A DNA stretch of 64,000 nt from FW021-bin31 sp964647485 (GCA_964647485.1 CAZYHV010000019.1:1-64000); one strand, 5' to 3'; positions 23,228-30,366 are shown, numbered from the stretch's first letter. Numbers and translations: made by a program. The notes: generated by a model not told the origin, from the sequence alone.

Positions 23228-24066
23228 GGCATGTCGATTTTTTCGTTATCGTTTTTCATGCCTTCCTTTTTCTCCTTCACTTCCAATTCTTTCAGCTTGG
23301 ATTGATACGCCTTCTTTTCCTGTTCGGACTGAAAGAAGTCCTCATTGGCCTTCAACTCTTCTATATTGTCGCAATTTTCGATAAACTCTAACAATCCTTT
23401 TTCAATGCTTTCCTCTTCGTCCTCATTTACCTCTTCATAATTGATGTCCTGCGTTGCAGTCTCCACACTTTCCGCATCACCGTCTCCAAGATTGTTTCCG
23501 GTGAGATGATTATATAACCATGCACGGGATTTCCGGTCTGCTTTTCCGAGCACTGCGTCCGTTCCCATGTACGCATTCATCTTAATAGGCAGGTGTAAGG
23601 TCTTTTCCTGTTCCTTTCCTCCGTTCAGGGACCATACTATTTTCGCATCCACCGCGGCACTCTTTTTTTCTTTCCCTATACGGGGAAGTTCATAAGTGAT
23701 ACTATATCTTAATCCCGGATAATTCTTTAAGAGATAAAGAAATCCTTCTTTCGTGATATAGCAGTTGCTTGCTATGATGTTGAACTGATTACCGACTGGT
23801 TGAACGCCGGATAATACCGCCTCAATCAAACAGTTTCTTACGATAGGCATCGGATATCCGCCTTTACCATCTTTATCTGTCCTAAAGCCGAGTTTATTAC
23901 CCTGCATTTCCATTATAGGTTCCATGAAATCCTTCGTAAGAAGGTTTTTAATGGTCCCTATGGATTTTGAAAGCATTTGCGCTTTCTGGAAGCCTTGCAG
24001 CGTTCCTGATTTTTCGAGGTAAGTATTTACCTCTTGGTCGATTTTTGTTACCTGTTTCTCTGCCAT
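23224..24066 (-). CDS. recT: RecT single-strand annealing protein
   Basis: A 280-residue RecT-family recombinase that binds single strands and anneals them. I see the family's core: IGTIKNLLTKDFMEPIMEMQ, IVRNCLIEAVLSGVQPVGNQFNIIASNCYITKEGFLYLLK, then KAKMNAYMG-type (MNAYMGTDAVLGKADRKSRAWLYNHLTG). The last 60 residues are an acidic tail rich in Glu. Its start overlaps the nuclease-FtsK gene by four bases (ATGA type), which supports joint expression and action as a recombination pair. Confidence 0.9.
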   Translation of the reverse strand: MAEKQVTKIDQEVNTYLEKSGTLQGFQKAQMLSKSIGTIKNLLTKDFMEPIMEMQGNKLGFRTDKDGKGGYPMPIVRNCLIEAVLSGVQPVGNQFNIIASNCYITKEGFLYLLKNYPGLRYSITYELPRIGKEKKSAAVDAKIVWSLNGGKEQEKTLHLPIKMNAYMGTDAVLGKADRKSRAWLYNHLTGNNLGDGDAESVETATQDINYEEVNEDEEESIEKGLLEFIENCDNIEELKANEDFFQSEQEKKAYQSKLKELEVKEKKEGMKNDNEKIDMP

Positions 24067-24077
24067 AATCTTTGTTT

Positions 24078-24275
24078 TTAAAGTGGATAATCAATGTTTT
24101 TCTTTTTCAATTCCTGCTGTTTTTGCAGAAGGTGTTCTGTTAGTTCACTTTCCATCATTCGGTCTTCATATCGGATGCTAAATCTTTCGATGAGTTCCCA
24201 GCAGCTTTTTAATTGAAATCTGCTATTGACCATCATAATGGAATGGTGTACCCAGTTGAAGTCATCGTCTTTCAT
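24078..24275 (-). CDS. Hypothetical small phage protein
   Basis: A 65-residue protein (MKDDDFNWVHHSIMMVNSRF) with QLKSCWELIERFSIRYEDRM and a charged helical end. Not recognised. Its start overlaps the upstream gene by four bases, so it belongs to the early operon. Confidence 0.45.
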   Translation of the reverse strand: MKDDDFNWVHHSIMMVNSRFQLKSCWELIERFSIRYEDRMMESELTEHLLQKQQELKKKNIDYPL

Positions 24276-24571
24276 AAGGATTGCAGTATTCTCGTTCCTC
24301 TGATAATCCTCCGCATCTTGGGAAGATGTCCACCGTCTCCTCTTCGAATCATCTCCATCTCCTTTTCATCCAGCTGTCTTTCTAACAGGGAGATCCTGTT
24401 AGAGACATACCACTGACATCTGAGATGCTTAAACTCGGTATGTAGCCTTCTCATCCATCCCTGGCGGATGGCTTCAATCTGTTGGATGTGCCTTTCATAG
24501 GATACAGACCGAATAGACTTTTCTGTCTGCACACACATTTTAATGAACTCTTTTTGTGTTCTTTGTCTCAT
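24272..24571 (-). CDS. Hypothetical basic phage protein
   Basis: A 99-residue Arg/Gln-rich helical protein (MRQRTQKEFIKMCVQTEKSI ... RISLLERQLDEKEMEMIRR) with a coiled-coil-like middle. No family recognised. Its upstream region holds the 24606-24640 hairpin. Confidence 0.45.
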   Translation of the reverse strand: MRQRTQKEFIKMCVQTEKSIRSVSYERHIQQIEAIRQGWMRRLHTEFKHLRCQWYVSNRISLLERQLDEKEMEMIRRGDGGHLPKMRRIIRGTRILQSL

Positions 24572-24584
24572 TTTCCTATCTTTG
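24553..24584 (+). promoter_or_regulatory. Plus-strand promoter-like element
   Basis: TTTG at 24553-24556 and TATCTTTG at 24577-24584 are 20 bases apart, a full match to the Bacteroidota -33/-7 layout. No plus-strand gene follows, only a hairpin terminator 22 bases further, so a short RNA could be made. Given the AT-rich base content a chance match is possible. Confidence 0.35.
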
Positions 24585-24589
24585 TAGTC

Positions 24590-24640
24590 GAAATTTTTGT
24601 TACCTAAGAGCTGCTTTTGGTCGGAGCAGCTCTTTTTTTT
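24590..24640 (+). ncRNA. Candidate short phage RNA ending in a terminator
   Basis: If the promoter-like element upstream is used, transcription from about 24590 would end after about 50 bases at a perfect 10-bp stem (24606-24615 with 24625-24634) with a 9-base loop and six or more T residues (24635-24640). The structure is a typical intrinsic terminator on the plus strand. It lies inside the minus-strand early operon between the 99-residue gene and the 42-residue membrane gene, so it would be antisense to the early transcript. Product unconfirmed. Confidence 0.35.
24606..24640 (+). terminator. Rho-independent terminator hairpin
   Basis: AAGAGCTGCT pairs with AGCAGCTCTT (10 bp, 9-base loop) and is followed by a run of T on the plus strand. 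On the minus strand it has A residues before and no T run after, so it would be a weak stop there, possibly an antitermination point in the early operon. Confidence 0.6.
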
Positions 24641-24767
24641 ATCTGATTAACCAAGCTTCGCTGTCGATGCCCAGTGTGCTTTTTATCAAAAAGAATAAAA
24701 GGATTACAATGGCATAGAATGCTAAAGCCCACGCCCATACCGGTACTTTGTTGATTAACGTTCTCAT
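24639..24767 (-). CDS. 42-residue single-span membrane protein
   Basis: A short frame: MRTLINKVPVWAWALAFYAI, then VILLFFLIKSTLGIDSEAWLIR and stop. One hydrophobic span of about 20 residues with a basic N-terminal flank. Its ATG overlaps the stop of the 77-residue gene (ATGA), a translational-coupling sign that makes it likely to be real. Not recognised; small membrane peptides of early operons often modulate host or exclude other phages. Confidence 0.5.
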   Translation of the reverse strand: MRTLINKVPVWAWALAFYAIVILLFFLIKSTLGIDSEAWLIR

Positions 24768-24997
24768 GATTCTGAATTTTGATTTTTAAAAATGTACTTG
24801 TTCCGGCGTGCCACTATCGCCGCTTTCTGTTTTTTGGAAAGAACCGCCTTTCGGCGGGAGGGAGTTTTATCCCCCTCCAACTTTGCCCTTGTCCGGTGGC
24901 AATACTCTTTAAGGTCGGCCGCTCTTTTGGCGAGCAGGTCAGCGATGGCCTCGCATTCCGACACTTTATTTAATAATGTAGATTCCCTGGTATTCAT
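24764..24997 (-). CDS. Hypothetical small basic phage protein
   Basis: A 77-residue helical protein (MNTRESTLLNKVSECEAIAD, RAKLEGDKTPSRRKAVLSKK). Start overlaps the Cro-like gene by four bases and its stop overlaps the following 42-residue frame. Not recognised; perhaps a regulator of early transcription. Confidence 0.45.
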   Translation of the reverse strand: MNTRESTLLNKVSECEAIADLLAKRAADLKEYCHRTRAKLEGDKTPSRRKAVLSKKQKAAIVARRNKYIFKNQNSES

Positions 24998-25212
24998 ATT
25001 GTTGCAGGTTCATATTCCTTTACAAACCTTCTAATGGATTTAATTGTATCTGGACGAGCCTTTCCTGTATTTAAAAAACGCCATAAAGTAGGCATGGTAG
25101 TGAAACCTCTTCTTTCACAGTCTACTTTTGATCCATAATTGTCGTTAAAAAAACGCCTCGTTTTTTCAAGTTCTTTATCTGACACTTTGACCACTCTGTT
25201 TTTATTCTCCAT
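24994..25212 (-). CDS. Cro-like early regulator
   Basis: A 72-residue protein reading leftwards, divergent from the repressor at 25343. It contains KTRRFFNDNYGSKVDCERRGFTTMPTLWRFLNTGKARPDTIKSIRRFV, a helix-turn-helix-like set, and it is the first gene of the early operon. This arrangement (short leftward regulator, divergent repressor, shared operators) is the classic Cro/CI switch. The HTH match is partial. Confidence 0.55.
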   Translation of the reverse strand: MENKNRVVKVSDKELEKTRRFFNDNYGSKVDCERRGFTTMPTLWRFLNTGKARPDTIKSIRRFVKEYEPATI

Positions 25213-25235
25213 TTTTTTATATCTTTACATTTAAT

Positions 25236-25318
25236 AGGTTTTAAACGAAACCTTATACAAGCAAAGATATGTTCTATTTTTAGAACATCAAAGAAAAAAG
25301 GTTCTTTTTTTAGAACTT
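25236..25318. promoter_or_regulatory. Operator region with three inverted repeats
   Basis: Three dyads share a 6-base spacer: AGGTTT-N6-AAACCT (25236-25253), GTTCT-N6-AGAAC (25271-25286, extended to perfect 8-bp arms ATGTTCTA/TAGAACAT), and GTTCT-N6-AGAAC (25301-25316). The two GTTCT sites are exactly 30 bases apart, about three helical turns. The middle dyad fills the spacer of the leftward promoter. Confidence 0.75.
25262..25292 (-). promoter_or_regulatory. Leftward early promoter
   Basis: On the minus strand, TTTG (25292-25289), 19 bases, TATCTTTG (25269-25262). Start of transcription is expected near 25255, about 43 bases before the Cro-like gene. An operator dyad lies exactly in the spacer, so repressor binding should block polymerase. 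Confidence 0.7.
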
Positions 25319-25342
25319 TTTTTAAACTATTTATATAATTCA

Positions 25343-25744
25343 ATGATTATCATGGACTCCAATAAAGAGTTAAATAGCTTAGTTGACACTATATTATCAA
25401 GATCTAAGGATGCAGGAAATCCATTAAAGAAGAAAGATATTGCGCGTGCCATAGAGTTGGAACCCGGAACCTTAACAAAAATATTGGGAGGACATCAAAA
25501 TGCTAATGCAAATCATGTTGCACGTATAAAGGATGCATTTAAAACGATTCTTGAAAAGAAAAAATATACCGACGAGGATTTGGATACAGAATTGTTAACA
25601 ATACATTCGACATTAGAAGTGTTATTACGAACTATATCACAGATGCAAGCTAACCCTAAGGCTTCTTACTCTTCGGACCCTTCGGAGAATCTGAAGAAAT
25701 TGAAGCAAGAAATTGGATTAGTTTCTGTTGAGCGAGAGAAATAA
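25343..25744 (+). CDS. XRE-type phage repressor
   Basis: A 133-residue DNA-binding protein on the plus strand, transcribed away from the early operon. Residues 28-72 (LKKKDIARAIELEPGTLTKILGGHQNANANHVARIKDAF) are a helix-turn-helix. The C-terminal half is a charged helix with LEVLLRTISQMQANPK, suitable for dimerisation; there is no RecA-cleavable peptidase part, so induction must differ from lambda CI. Met4 (MDSNKE) is an alternative start. Confidence 0.7.
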   Translation: MIIMDSNKELNSLVDTILSRSKDAGNPLKKKDIARAIELEPGTLTKILGGHQNANANHVARIKDAFKTILEKKKYTDEDLDTELLTIHSTLEVLLRTISQMQANPKASYSSDPSENLKKLKQEIGLVSVEREK

Positions 25745-25842
25745 ATTTTTCGGTATTTTTTTCTGACATGATTAAAGATTGTGAATACTAAAAAGAATAG
25801 CAATAATACTAAAATATTTAGCATTTAAAAAATAAAAAAAAC

Positions 25843-26457
25843 ATGAAGCACCTATTTTTACTTTTGATATTTCTCCTATTTTGTACAAGTGGGTTTACTC
25901 AATCTAAAAAAGAGTTAAGAGAAGAAAGACGAAAAGAAAAGAAAGAACTGAGACAAAAGCGGAGAGAAGAAAGACAGAAAATGTGGAGTATGGCAAATGG
26001 GAAATACCATTTGTTTCTAATAAATAATTCATCCGGAGATAGTCTAATTTATAAAGATGATAATATTGAAATCAGATTTACACTTTATAGCAATATTAAT
26101 TTCCAGTTGAATAACATAGATAACGCCCCTATCATAATAGATTGGAATAAGGTTTCTATTGTAATGCCGGACGGAACAAGCCATAAAATAATACACAATG
26201 GTGTAAAGTACATAGATAGAGGAGAAAAGATGTCAAAAACGACAATACCCCCAAACGCTAAAATAAAAGATGAAATAGTGCCGATAGAGAATATAGAAAT
26301 GATTGGAAGTCATTGGCGTAGTAAAGCACTTTTTCGACATAATCCTAAGTCTAAGAAACGACTTAACAATAAAACATTCTCCATTTTTATGCCAATAGAA
26401 TTATCTTCAGGTAATATTAATAATTATAACTTCAAATTTAAAATAAGAGTATACTAA
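25843..26457 (+). CDS. Exported phage protein with charged N-terminal coil
   Basis: A 204-residue protein with a signal peptide (MKHLFLLLIFLLFCTSGFTQ, cut after about residue 20), then a short basic/acidic coil (KKELREERRKEKKELRQKR), then a beta-rich body (YHLFLINNSSGDSLIYKDDN ... SIFMPIELSS). It lies between repressor and the nuclease cassette, where lysogen-expressed accessory genes are common. Not recognised; a periplasmic or surface role in the lysogen is inferred. Confidence 0.6.
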   Translation: MKHLFLLLIFLLFCTSGFTQSKKELREERRKEKKELRQKRREERQKMWSMANGKYHLFLINNSSGDSLIYKDDNIEIRFTLYSNINFQLNNIDNAPIIIDWNKVSIVMPDGTSHKIIHNGVKYIDRGEKMSKTTIPPNAKIKDEIVPIENIEMIGSHWRSKALFRHNPKSKKRLNNKTFSIFMPIELSSGNINNYNFKFKIRVY

Positions 26458-26476
26458 ACTTTTAATCTAACAAACC

Positions 26477-27538
26477 ATGGAATTTAAGGAACAAATCAAC
26501 AAATTAGGAAAACGCGTAGAGAAGTTAAAGGGTCAAGTAAAGACAGAGGAGGCTACCAAGAATGCTTTCATCATGCCGTTTATCCAATGCCTGGGATATG
26601 AGATATTTAATCCATCAGAGGTTATTCCAGAATTTACAGCTGATTTTGGTATCAAACAAGGAGAAAAGGTAGATTATGCCATTATTAAAGACGAAAAACC
26701 GACCATCCTGATTGAATGTAAATGCCATAACGGGAATTTGGATTTACATAACTCTCAGCTTTTCCGATATTTTTCCGCAACCTCTGCAAAGTTCGGTCTT
26801 TTGACCAATGGGATTGAGTTTAGATTTTTTACGGACCTGTCTCAAAAGAATAAAATGGACAGCAAGCCATTCTTTACTTTCAACATTCTTAATTTCAAAG
26901 ATAACCAGCTCGATGAGTTAAAAAAGTTCCACAAAGAGTATTTTGATTTGGATGAAATTTCCACCTCCGCCAGCGAATTAAAATACCTCAATGAAATCCG
27001 GGCTATCATCAACCGGGAACTGGAGGAACCTTCAAAGGATTTTGTATATTACTTCGCCCATGAAGTATATCATAGTAAGATTACTCAAAAGGTTATCTCT
27101 CTGTTTACGCCTCTCGTTCACAAAGCGTTTTCCCGTCATGTGAATGATTTGGTAACGGACCGCATCAAGACCGCCCTTGATAAAGAGATGGAAAAACAGG
27201 CCGCCGAACAGAAGAAAGATGATGAGGTCCCTGAAGTGCCCAAAATCATTACAACAGATGAAGAAAAAGAAGCTTATTTTATCATCAAGTCTATTTTGAG
27301 AAAGACTATAGATTCAGACCGGGTAGGCATGAAGGATAACCAATCTTATTGTGCCATCATATTAGATGACAATTCGAGGAAATACTTTGTCCGTTTGTAT
27401 TTTGATGCGGCGCAAAAACACTTTATCGTGTTCGATAAAAATAAAAAAGGAAAAAGATTTGATATAGAAACTTTAGACGATATATTTAAAGGAGAAAAAG
27501 AAATAATCAAAGCCGTAGAGAGCTTCCTGGATGAATAA
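26477..27538 (+). CDS. HsdR-N-like restriction endonuclease (COG4748-type)
   Basis: A 353-residue nuclease-like protein. Residues 22-120 hold the HsdR_N (type I restriction R-subunit N-terminal) nuclease fold: EATKNAFIMPFIQCLGYEIF, D66 in EKVDYAII, the ECK motif with E80 and K82 in ILIECKCHNG, then FGLLTNGIEFRFFTD. No helicase part follows; the remainder is a coiled linker and a C-terminal alpha/beta domain (DEEKEAYFIIKSILRKTI ... YFVRLYFDAAQKHFIV). Stand-alone nucleases of this kind are common in prophages. It overlaps the next gene by 8 bases (ATGAATAA), so the two are coupled. Confidence 0.75.
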   Translation: MEFKEQINKLGKRVEKLKGQVKTEEATKNAFIMPFIQCLGYEIFNPSEVIPEFTADFGIKQGEKVDYAIIKDEKPTILIECKCHNGNLDLHNSQLFRYFSATSAKFGLLTNGIEFRFFTDLSQKNKMDSKPFFTFNILNFKDNQLDELKKFHKEYFDLDEISTSASELKYLNEIRAIINRELEEPSKDFVYYFAHEVYHSKITQKVISLFTPLVHKAFSRHVNDLVTDRIKTALDKEMEKQAAEQKKDDEVPEVPKIITTDEEKEAYFIIKSILRKTIDSDRVGMKDNQSYCAIILDDNSRKYFVRLYFDAAQKHFIVFDKNKKGKRFDIETLDDIFKGEKEIIKAVESFLDE

Positions 27539-28205
27539 TGCTATTCACATATCTTTTGGTCCCACAAAATCACGGAATTTCAAGGATGCAGTTCGTCTGT
27601 CAAAGCGATTTGAATCCATTGAGATCGGCAAAGACCATGTGGAGATATCAACCCATCCGGTGGAAATCTTTAGAAAATGGGACACTTTTTCCCATCTGTT
27701 TCATGTGGTAAGGAATTGGGTGACCTTTGTGTTAACGGCCAGAGAAAAATTAATACCTAAATCAGACCTTTCAAGTTTCTTTTACAAAGTTCAGGAAGTA
27801 TATTATTTCTGCCGGGAAAAGGAACTGGATCCGAATTACAAAGAAAGCTTCGAATGGGGATGCCCGCTAATCAAATCAATAAGATTAAAGCCGCTTCCGT
27901 TTCTGGGAGGTAACTACTGGTATCACTATGGTCATTTCGATAAAAATGTATGGATAATTGAAAAGGAAAAAATAAGGACCGTTATCTTAAATGAGATCAT
28001 TGAAAAATATATAGACTTTTGTCCCGATTTTGATATGAAATACGTTGGTCAAAAAATCAATGACCTACCCGAGGAAATAGATCTGACAAAAAATGAATTT
28101 TTCCGAATAATATATGAAAAGAAATTCATAAAAGACAGGATTGTAAGGGTACCTAAAACCATTGTTCACGATTTATATGCGGCTGAAAGAATAGATTTCC
28201 TTTAA
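27531..28205 (+). CDS. Unknown partner of the HsdR-N-like nuclease
   Basis: A 224-residue protein with no recognised domain. It has a beta-rich N-terminus (NAIHISFGPTKSRNFKDAVR), a HLFHVVRNWVTFVLTAREK helix, aromatic middle (GGNYWYHYGHFDKNVWII) and charged C-terminus. The start overlaps the nuclease gene by 8 bases, the only sign of a functional link. It is the last phage gene before the attachment site. Possible roles are specificity, inhibitor or effector; none is supported by a motif. Confidence 0.55.
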   Translation: MNNAIHISFGPTKSRNFKDAVRLSKRFESIEIGKDHVEISTHPVEIFRKWDTFSHLFHVVRNWVTFVLTAREKLIPKSDLSSFFYKVQEVYYFCREKELDPNYKESFEWGCPLIKSIRLKPLPFLGGNYWYHYGHFDKNVWIIEKEKIRTVILNEIIEKYIDFCPDFDMKYVGQKINDLPEEIDLTKNEFFRIIYEKKFIKDRIVRVPKTIVHDLYAAERIDFL

Positions 28206-28228
28206 CCTCTAACAAACCCTCTAACAAA
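28206..28228 (+). repeat. Tandem arm-type-like repeats near attR
   Basis: CCTCTAACAAA occurs twice, at 28206-28216 and 28218-28228, a 12-base period. Short direct repeats about 100 bases from the core of a tRNA-type attachment site fit integrase or Xis arm-binding sites. Confidence 0.45.
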
Positions 28229-28318
28229 GTAACAAAAAGGATTGAAAAATAACATTAACTACAAAACGAAACCCGCTACAGGACAGCGTTTCAAAAAATA
28301 AAACGTGCGGGGATAGTT

Positions 28319-28373
28319 CTTAAAATCCTGTGGCCCGAAAAAGGCCGTGCGGGTTCAACCCCCGCCCCGGGCA
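28319..28373 (+). other. attR: 3' half of tRNA-Leu(UAA)
   Basis: From the anticodon loop CTTAAAA (anticodon TAA at 28321-28323) the sequence carries the variable arm (GGCC stem), the T arm (28349-28365, GCGGG/TTCAACC/CCCGC) and the acceptor strand CCCGGGC with discriminator A (28373). No 5' half, D arm or matching acceptor GCCCGGG lies to the left, so the gene is not complete here. This is the phage-derived or host-derived 3' half left by tyrosine-integrase integration; the intact tRNA should lie at the left end. Confidence 0.85.
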
Positions 28374-28430
28374 CATAATACATGTATTATATACATGCCT
28401 TCAGTCGGGATGGAATTCATTTTTAGTATA

Positions 28431-29045
28431 CTAATATTGAAGAGATCTAAATGTTAAATTGATCCTTTCCCCTACTTCCTTCTGAGTTTTAGGAACCCGA
28501 TGCTGCCAGTAATGTTGTAATTCCCCGAGCATAATCAAAACACTTCCATGCTTTAATGGTATTTCGATTTTCTCTTTGGTTTCATTGTGTCGAAGTTGGA
28601 ACTTTCGTGTTCCTCCAAAATTCACAGAAGCAATAACCGGATTCTTCCCTAATTCTTTTTCCGCATCACTATGCCAAGAAATTGAATCTCTTCCATTTCG
28701 ATAACGATTTAAAAGCACACTATTGAAATGAATATCGGCCAGAGAGTTTACTTCTTTTCTAATTTCCAAAAGTTCTCTAATCCAAGGATTGGGATGATGC
28801 GTTATTCCGGAATAGGAATAGATAATATTCTCATCTCCATACCATGCAGTGAGCCGAGGAAGTGCAATCTCTTTGCCATACATTTTTATATATTCTTGCC
28901 TCCAAAGGACTTTTTGCTTTAACTTTTTCAAGAAATCATCACTTTCAGCTAAGGAGAAAAAATGGGGAAGATAGAGGTAAGCACCATTTTTAACCACGAT
29001 AGACTCTATCTTATTATGCATTCTATTTTTAAAAAATTGGGACAT
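28431..29045 (-). CDS. AlkB-like 2-oxoglutarate/Fe(II) dioxygenase
   Basis: A 204-residue protein that repairs alkylated bases by oxidative demethylation. The metal site is visible as ISWHSDAEKELG (His and Asp of HxD), with the second His in HRVPKTQKEVGERINLTFR, which also holds the Arg that binds 2-oxoglutarate. It also shows LNRYRNGRDSISWH and GGTRKFQLRHN of the family. It is the first host gene right of attR and reads toward it; size is typical. Confidence high. Confidence 0.85.
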   Translation of the reverse strand: MSQFFKNRMHNKIESIVVKNGAYLYLPHFFSLAESDDFLKKLKQKVLWRQEYIKMYGKEIALPRLTAWYGDENIIYSYSGITHHPNPWIRELLEIRKEVNSLADIHFNSVLLNRYRNGRDSISWHSDAEKELGKNPVIASVNFGGTRKFQLRHNETKEKIEIPLKHGSVLIMLGELQHYWQHRVPKTQKEVGERINLTFRSLQY

Positions 29046-29139
29046 TTCACCTCCTTTTACTCACATTTATTTAGGATCTGCTCATTAGCACTTCTAAATT
29101 TTACACTCTAAACTTTCAATAAAGCAGGTTAAAGAGCTT

Positions 29140-30366
29140 CTATTCTGCTTTCAAATCCATAGGTTGACGTGCAGCTTTCCTTGCCGGATACCAAGATGCC
29201 AAAAGAGAAACCACTAAGATGGTGACCCATACTAATAAGAAATCTACCCAATGCATTGCAACAGGGTAAGTATCAACCACAAAAGTTCCTCCTCCCAGTT
29301 TCACCCATCCAAAATATTGTTGCCCCAGACAAATTGCTAAAGCCAGGATGGTACCAACGACCGCTCCTGAAAAAGACACCAATACTCCTTCCATCAGAAA
29401 AATACGTTGTATTAACTTATTTCCGGCTCCCATCGCTTTTAAGATGGTAATATCTCTTCTTTTTTCTATAACCAACATGGATAAAGATCCAATCATATTA
29501 AAAGCTGCAATAATAAAGATAAAACACAAAATAGCATACACTGCCCATTTCTCTGTCTGCATTACTAAATACAACGATCTATTTTGTTGAAAACGGGTTT
29601 CTACCTTATATTTTTGGGGAGGAAACAATTGCAAAATCGTTTTTTGTGCTTCTTTTGGATCCGTTCCGCTATGTAATAAGATTTCCAAAGCCGATATTTC
29701 TTTCGAAGACTTTCCCATTAGCGATTGCAAATAAGCCAAATTGGTTAACACATATTTATTGTCAAAGTCTTGTTGAATAGCAAAAGTACCTTCCGGCATG
29801 ACCCGTCCTGTATAAAATGCACGTTGCGGAACCAGCGATATTTTGCTGTTTGCTTTTGGAAGATAAACTACTATCGGCAAAGGAGCACTTGTCACATCAA
29901 TCCCCAATACAGAAGCTACCCCAACCCCAAAAACAGCTTTAGGGTTTTCTTTCGTGCCCACATCAAAGCCTCCTTGATAAATTTTAGATACAACCCCTGT
30001 TACTTCCCGGAAAACAGAATCTACTCCTTTCAGTTCTACAATCATCCTCTCCTTATCATTCTGCAATAAAGCTTTTTCTTCTAAACTTTTAGAAACCTGT
30101 TGTACCGAAGAGATCGTCTTTAAAGAATCTATTTGATCAGCAGAAACAAGCATTGTTTTTCCGTAAACCGGACTTACTTTTAATTCCGGATAAAAAGAAG
30201 AATATAAAGATTTTACTAATCCTTCAAAACCATTAAAAACACTCAATACTACGATTAATGCCATCGTTCCAACAGCGATAGCACCAATACTTACCCAGGA
30301 GATAATATTAATCGCCTGTGTAGACTTTTTTGCTCGTATATATCGTAATGCAAATTTCCAGACCAA
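29140..30366 (-). CDS. FtsX-type permease (LolC/LolE-like)
   Basis: A 408-residue inner membrane protein. The N-terminal transmembrane segment (AINIISWVSIGAIAVGTMALI) is followed by a large periplasmic MacB-core domain, then three C-terminal spans (YAILCFIFIIAAFNMIG, VLVSFSGAVVGTILALAI, WVDFLLVWVTILVVSLLA). This is the topology of the LolCE lipoprotein-release permease and MacB relatives. The terminal MDLKAE is typical. No ATPase partner (LolD) is next to it here. It is followed upstream by rbfA with an 18-base gap, so they form a pair. Confidence 0.8.
   Translation of the reverse strand: MVWKFALRYIRAKKSTQAINIISWVSIGAIAVGTMALIVVLSVFNGFEGLVKSLYSSFYPELKVSPVYGKTMLVSADQIDSLKTISSVQQVSKSLEEKALLQNDKERMIVELKGVDSVFREVTGVVSKIYQGGFDVGTKENPKAVFGVGVASVLGIDVTSAPLPIVVYLPKANSKISLVPQRAFYTGRVMPEGTFAIQQDFDNKYVLTNLAYLQSLMGKSSKEISALEILLHSGTDPKEAQKTILQLFPPQKYKVETRFQQNRSLYLVMQTEKWAVYAILCFIFIIAAFNMIGSLSMLVIEKRRDITILKAMGAGNKLIQRIFLMEGVLVSFSGAVVGTILALAICLGQQYFGWVKLGGGTFVVDTYPVAMHWVDFLLVWVTILVVSLLASWYPARKAARQPMDLKAE

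Larger units (their letters stand above)
1..28373. mobile_element. Prophage, right part (siphovirus-like)
   Basis: A continuous phage genome segment: tail, head, portal, terminase, replication, recombination and lysogeny genes lie in the order usual for temperate siphoviruses, almost all on the minus strand. It ends at a 3' half of tRNA-Leu(UAA) at 28319-28373, which marks attR; ordinary host genes follow directly. Beyond the tail-chaperone-like gene at the left edge the tape measure, tail tip, lysis genes and integrase must lie outside the window, because none is found here. The intact tRNA-Leu should lie at the far left border. The capsid, portal and terminase genes look intact, so the phage may be functional, but several early genes are relics. 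Confidence 0.93.

Noticed and set aside
25213..28318. An integrase gene near attR
   Set aside because: None of the frames shows tyrosine or serine recombinase motifs; the integrase must be beyond the left edge.
28281..28375. A complete tRNA-Leu gene
   Set aside because: The 3' half is perfect, but there is no D arm, no 5' anticodon stem and no GCCCGGG to pair with the acceptor. It is an attachment-site half only.
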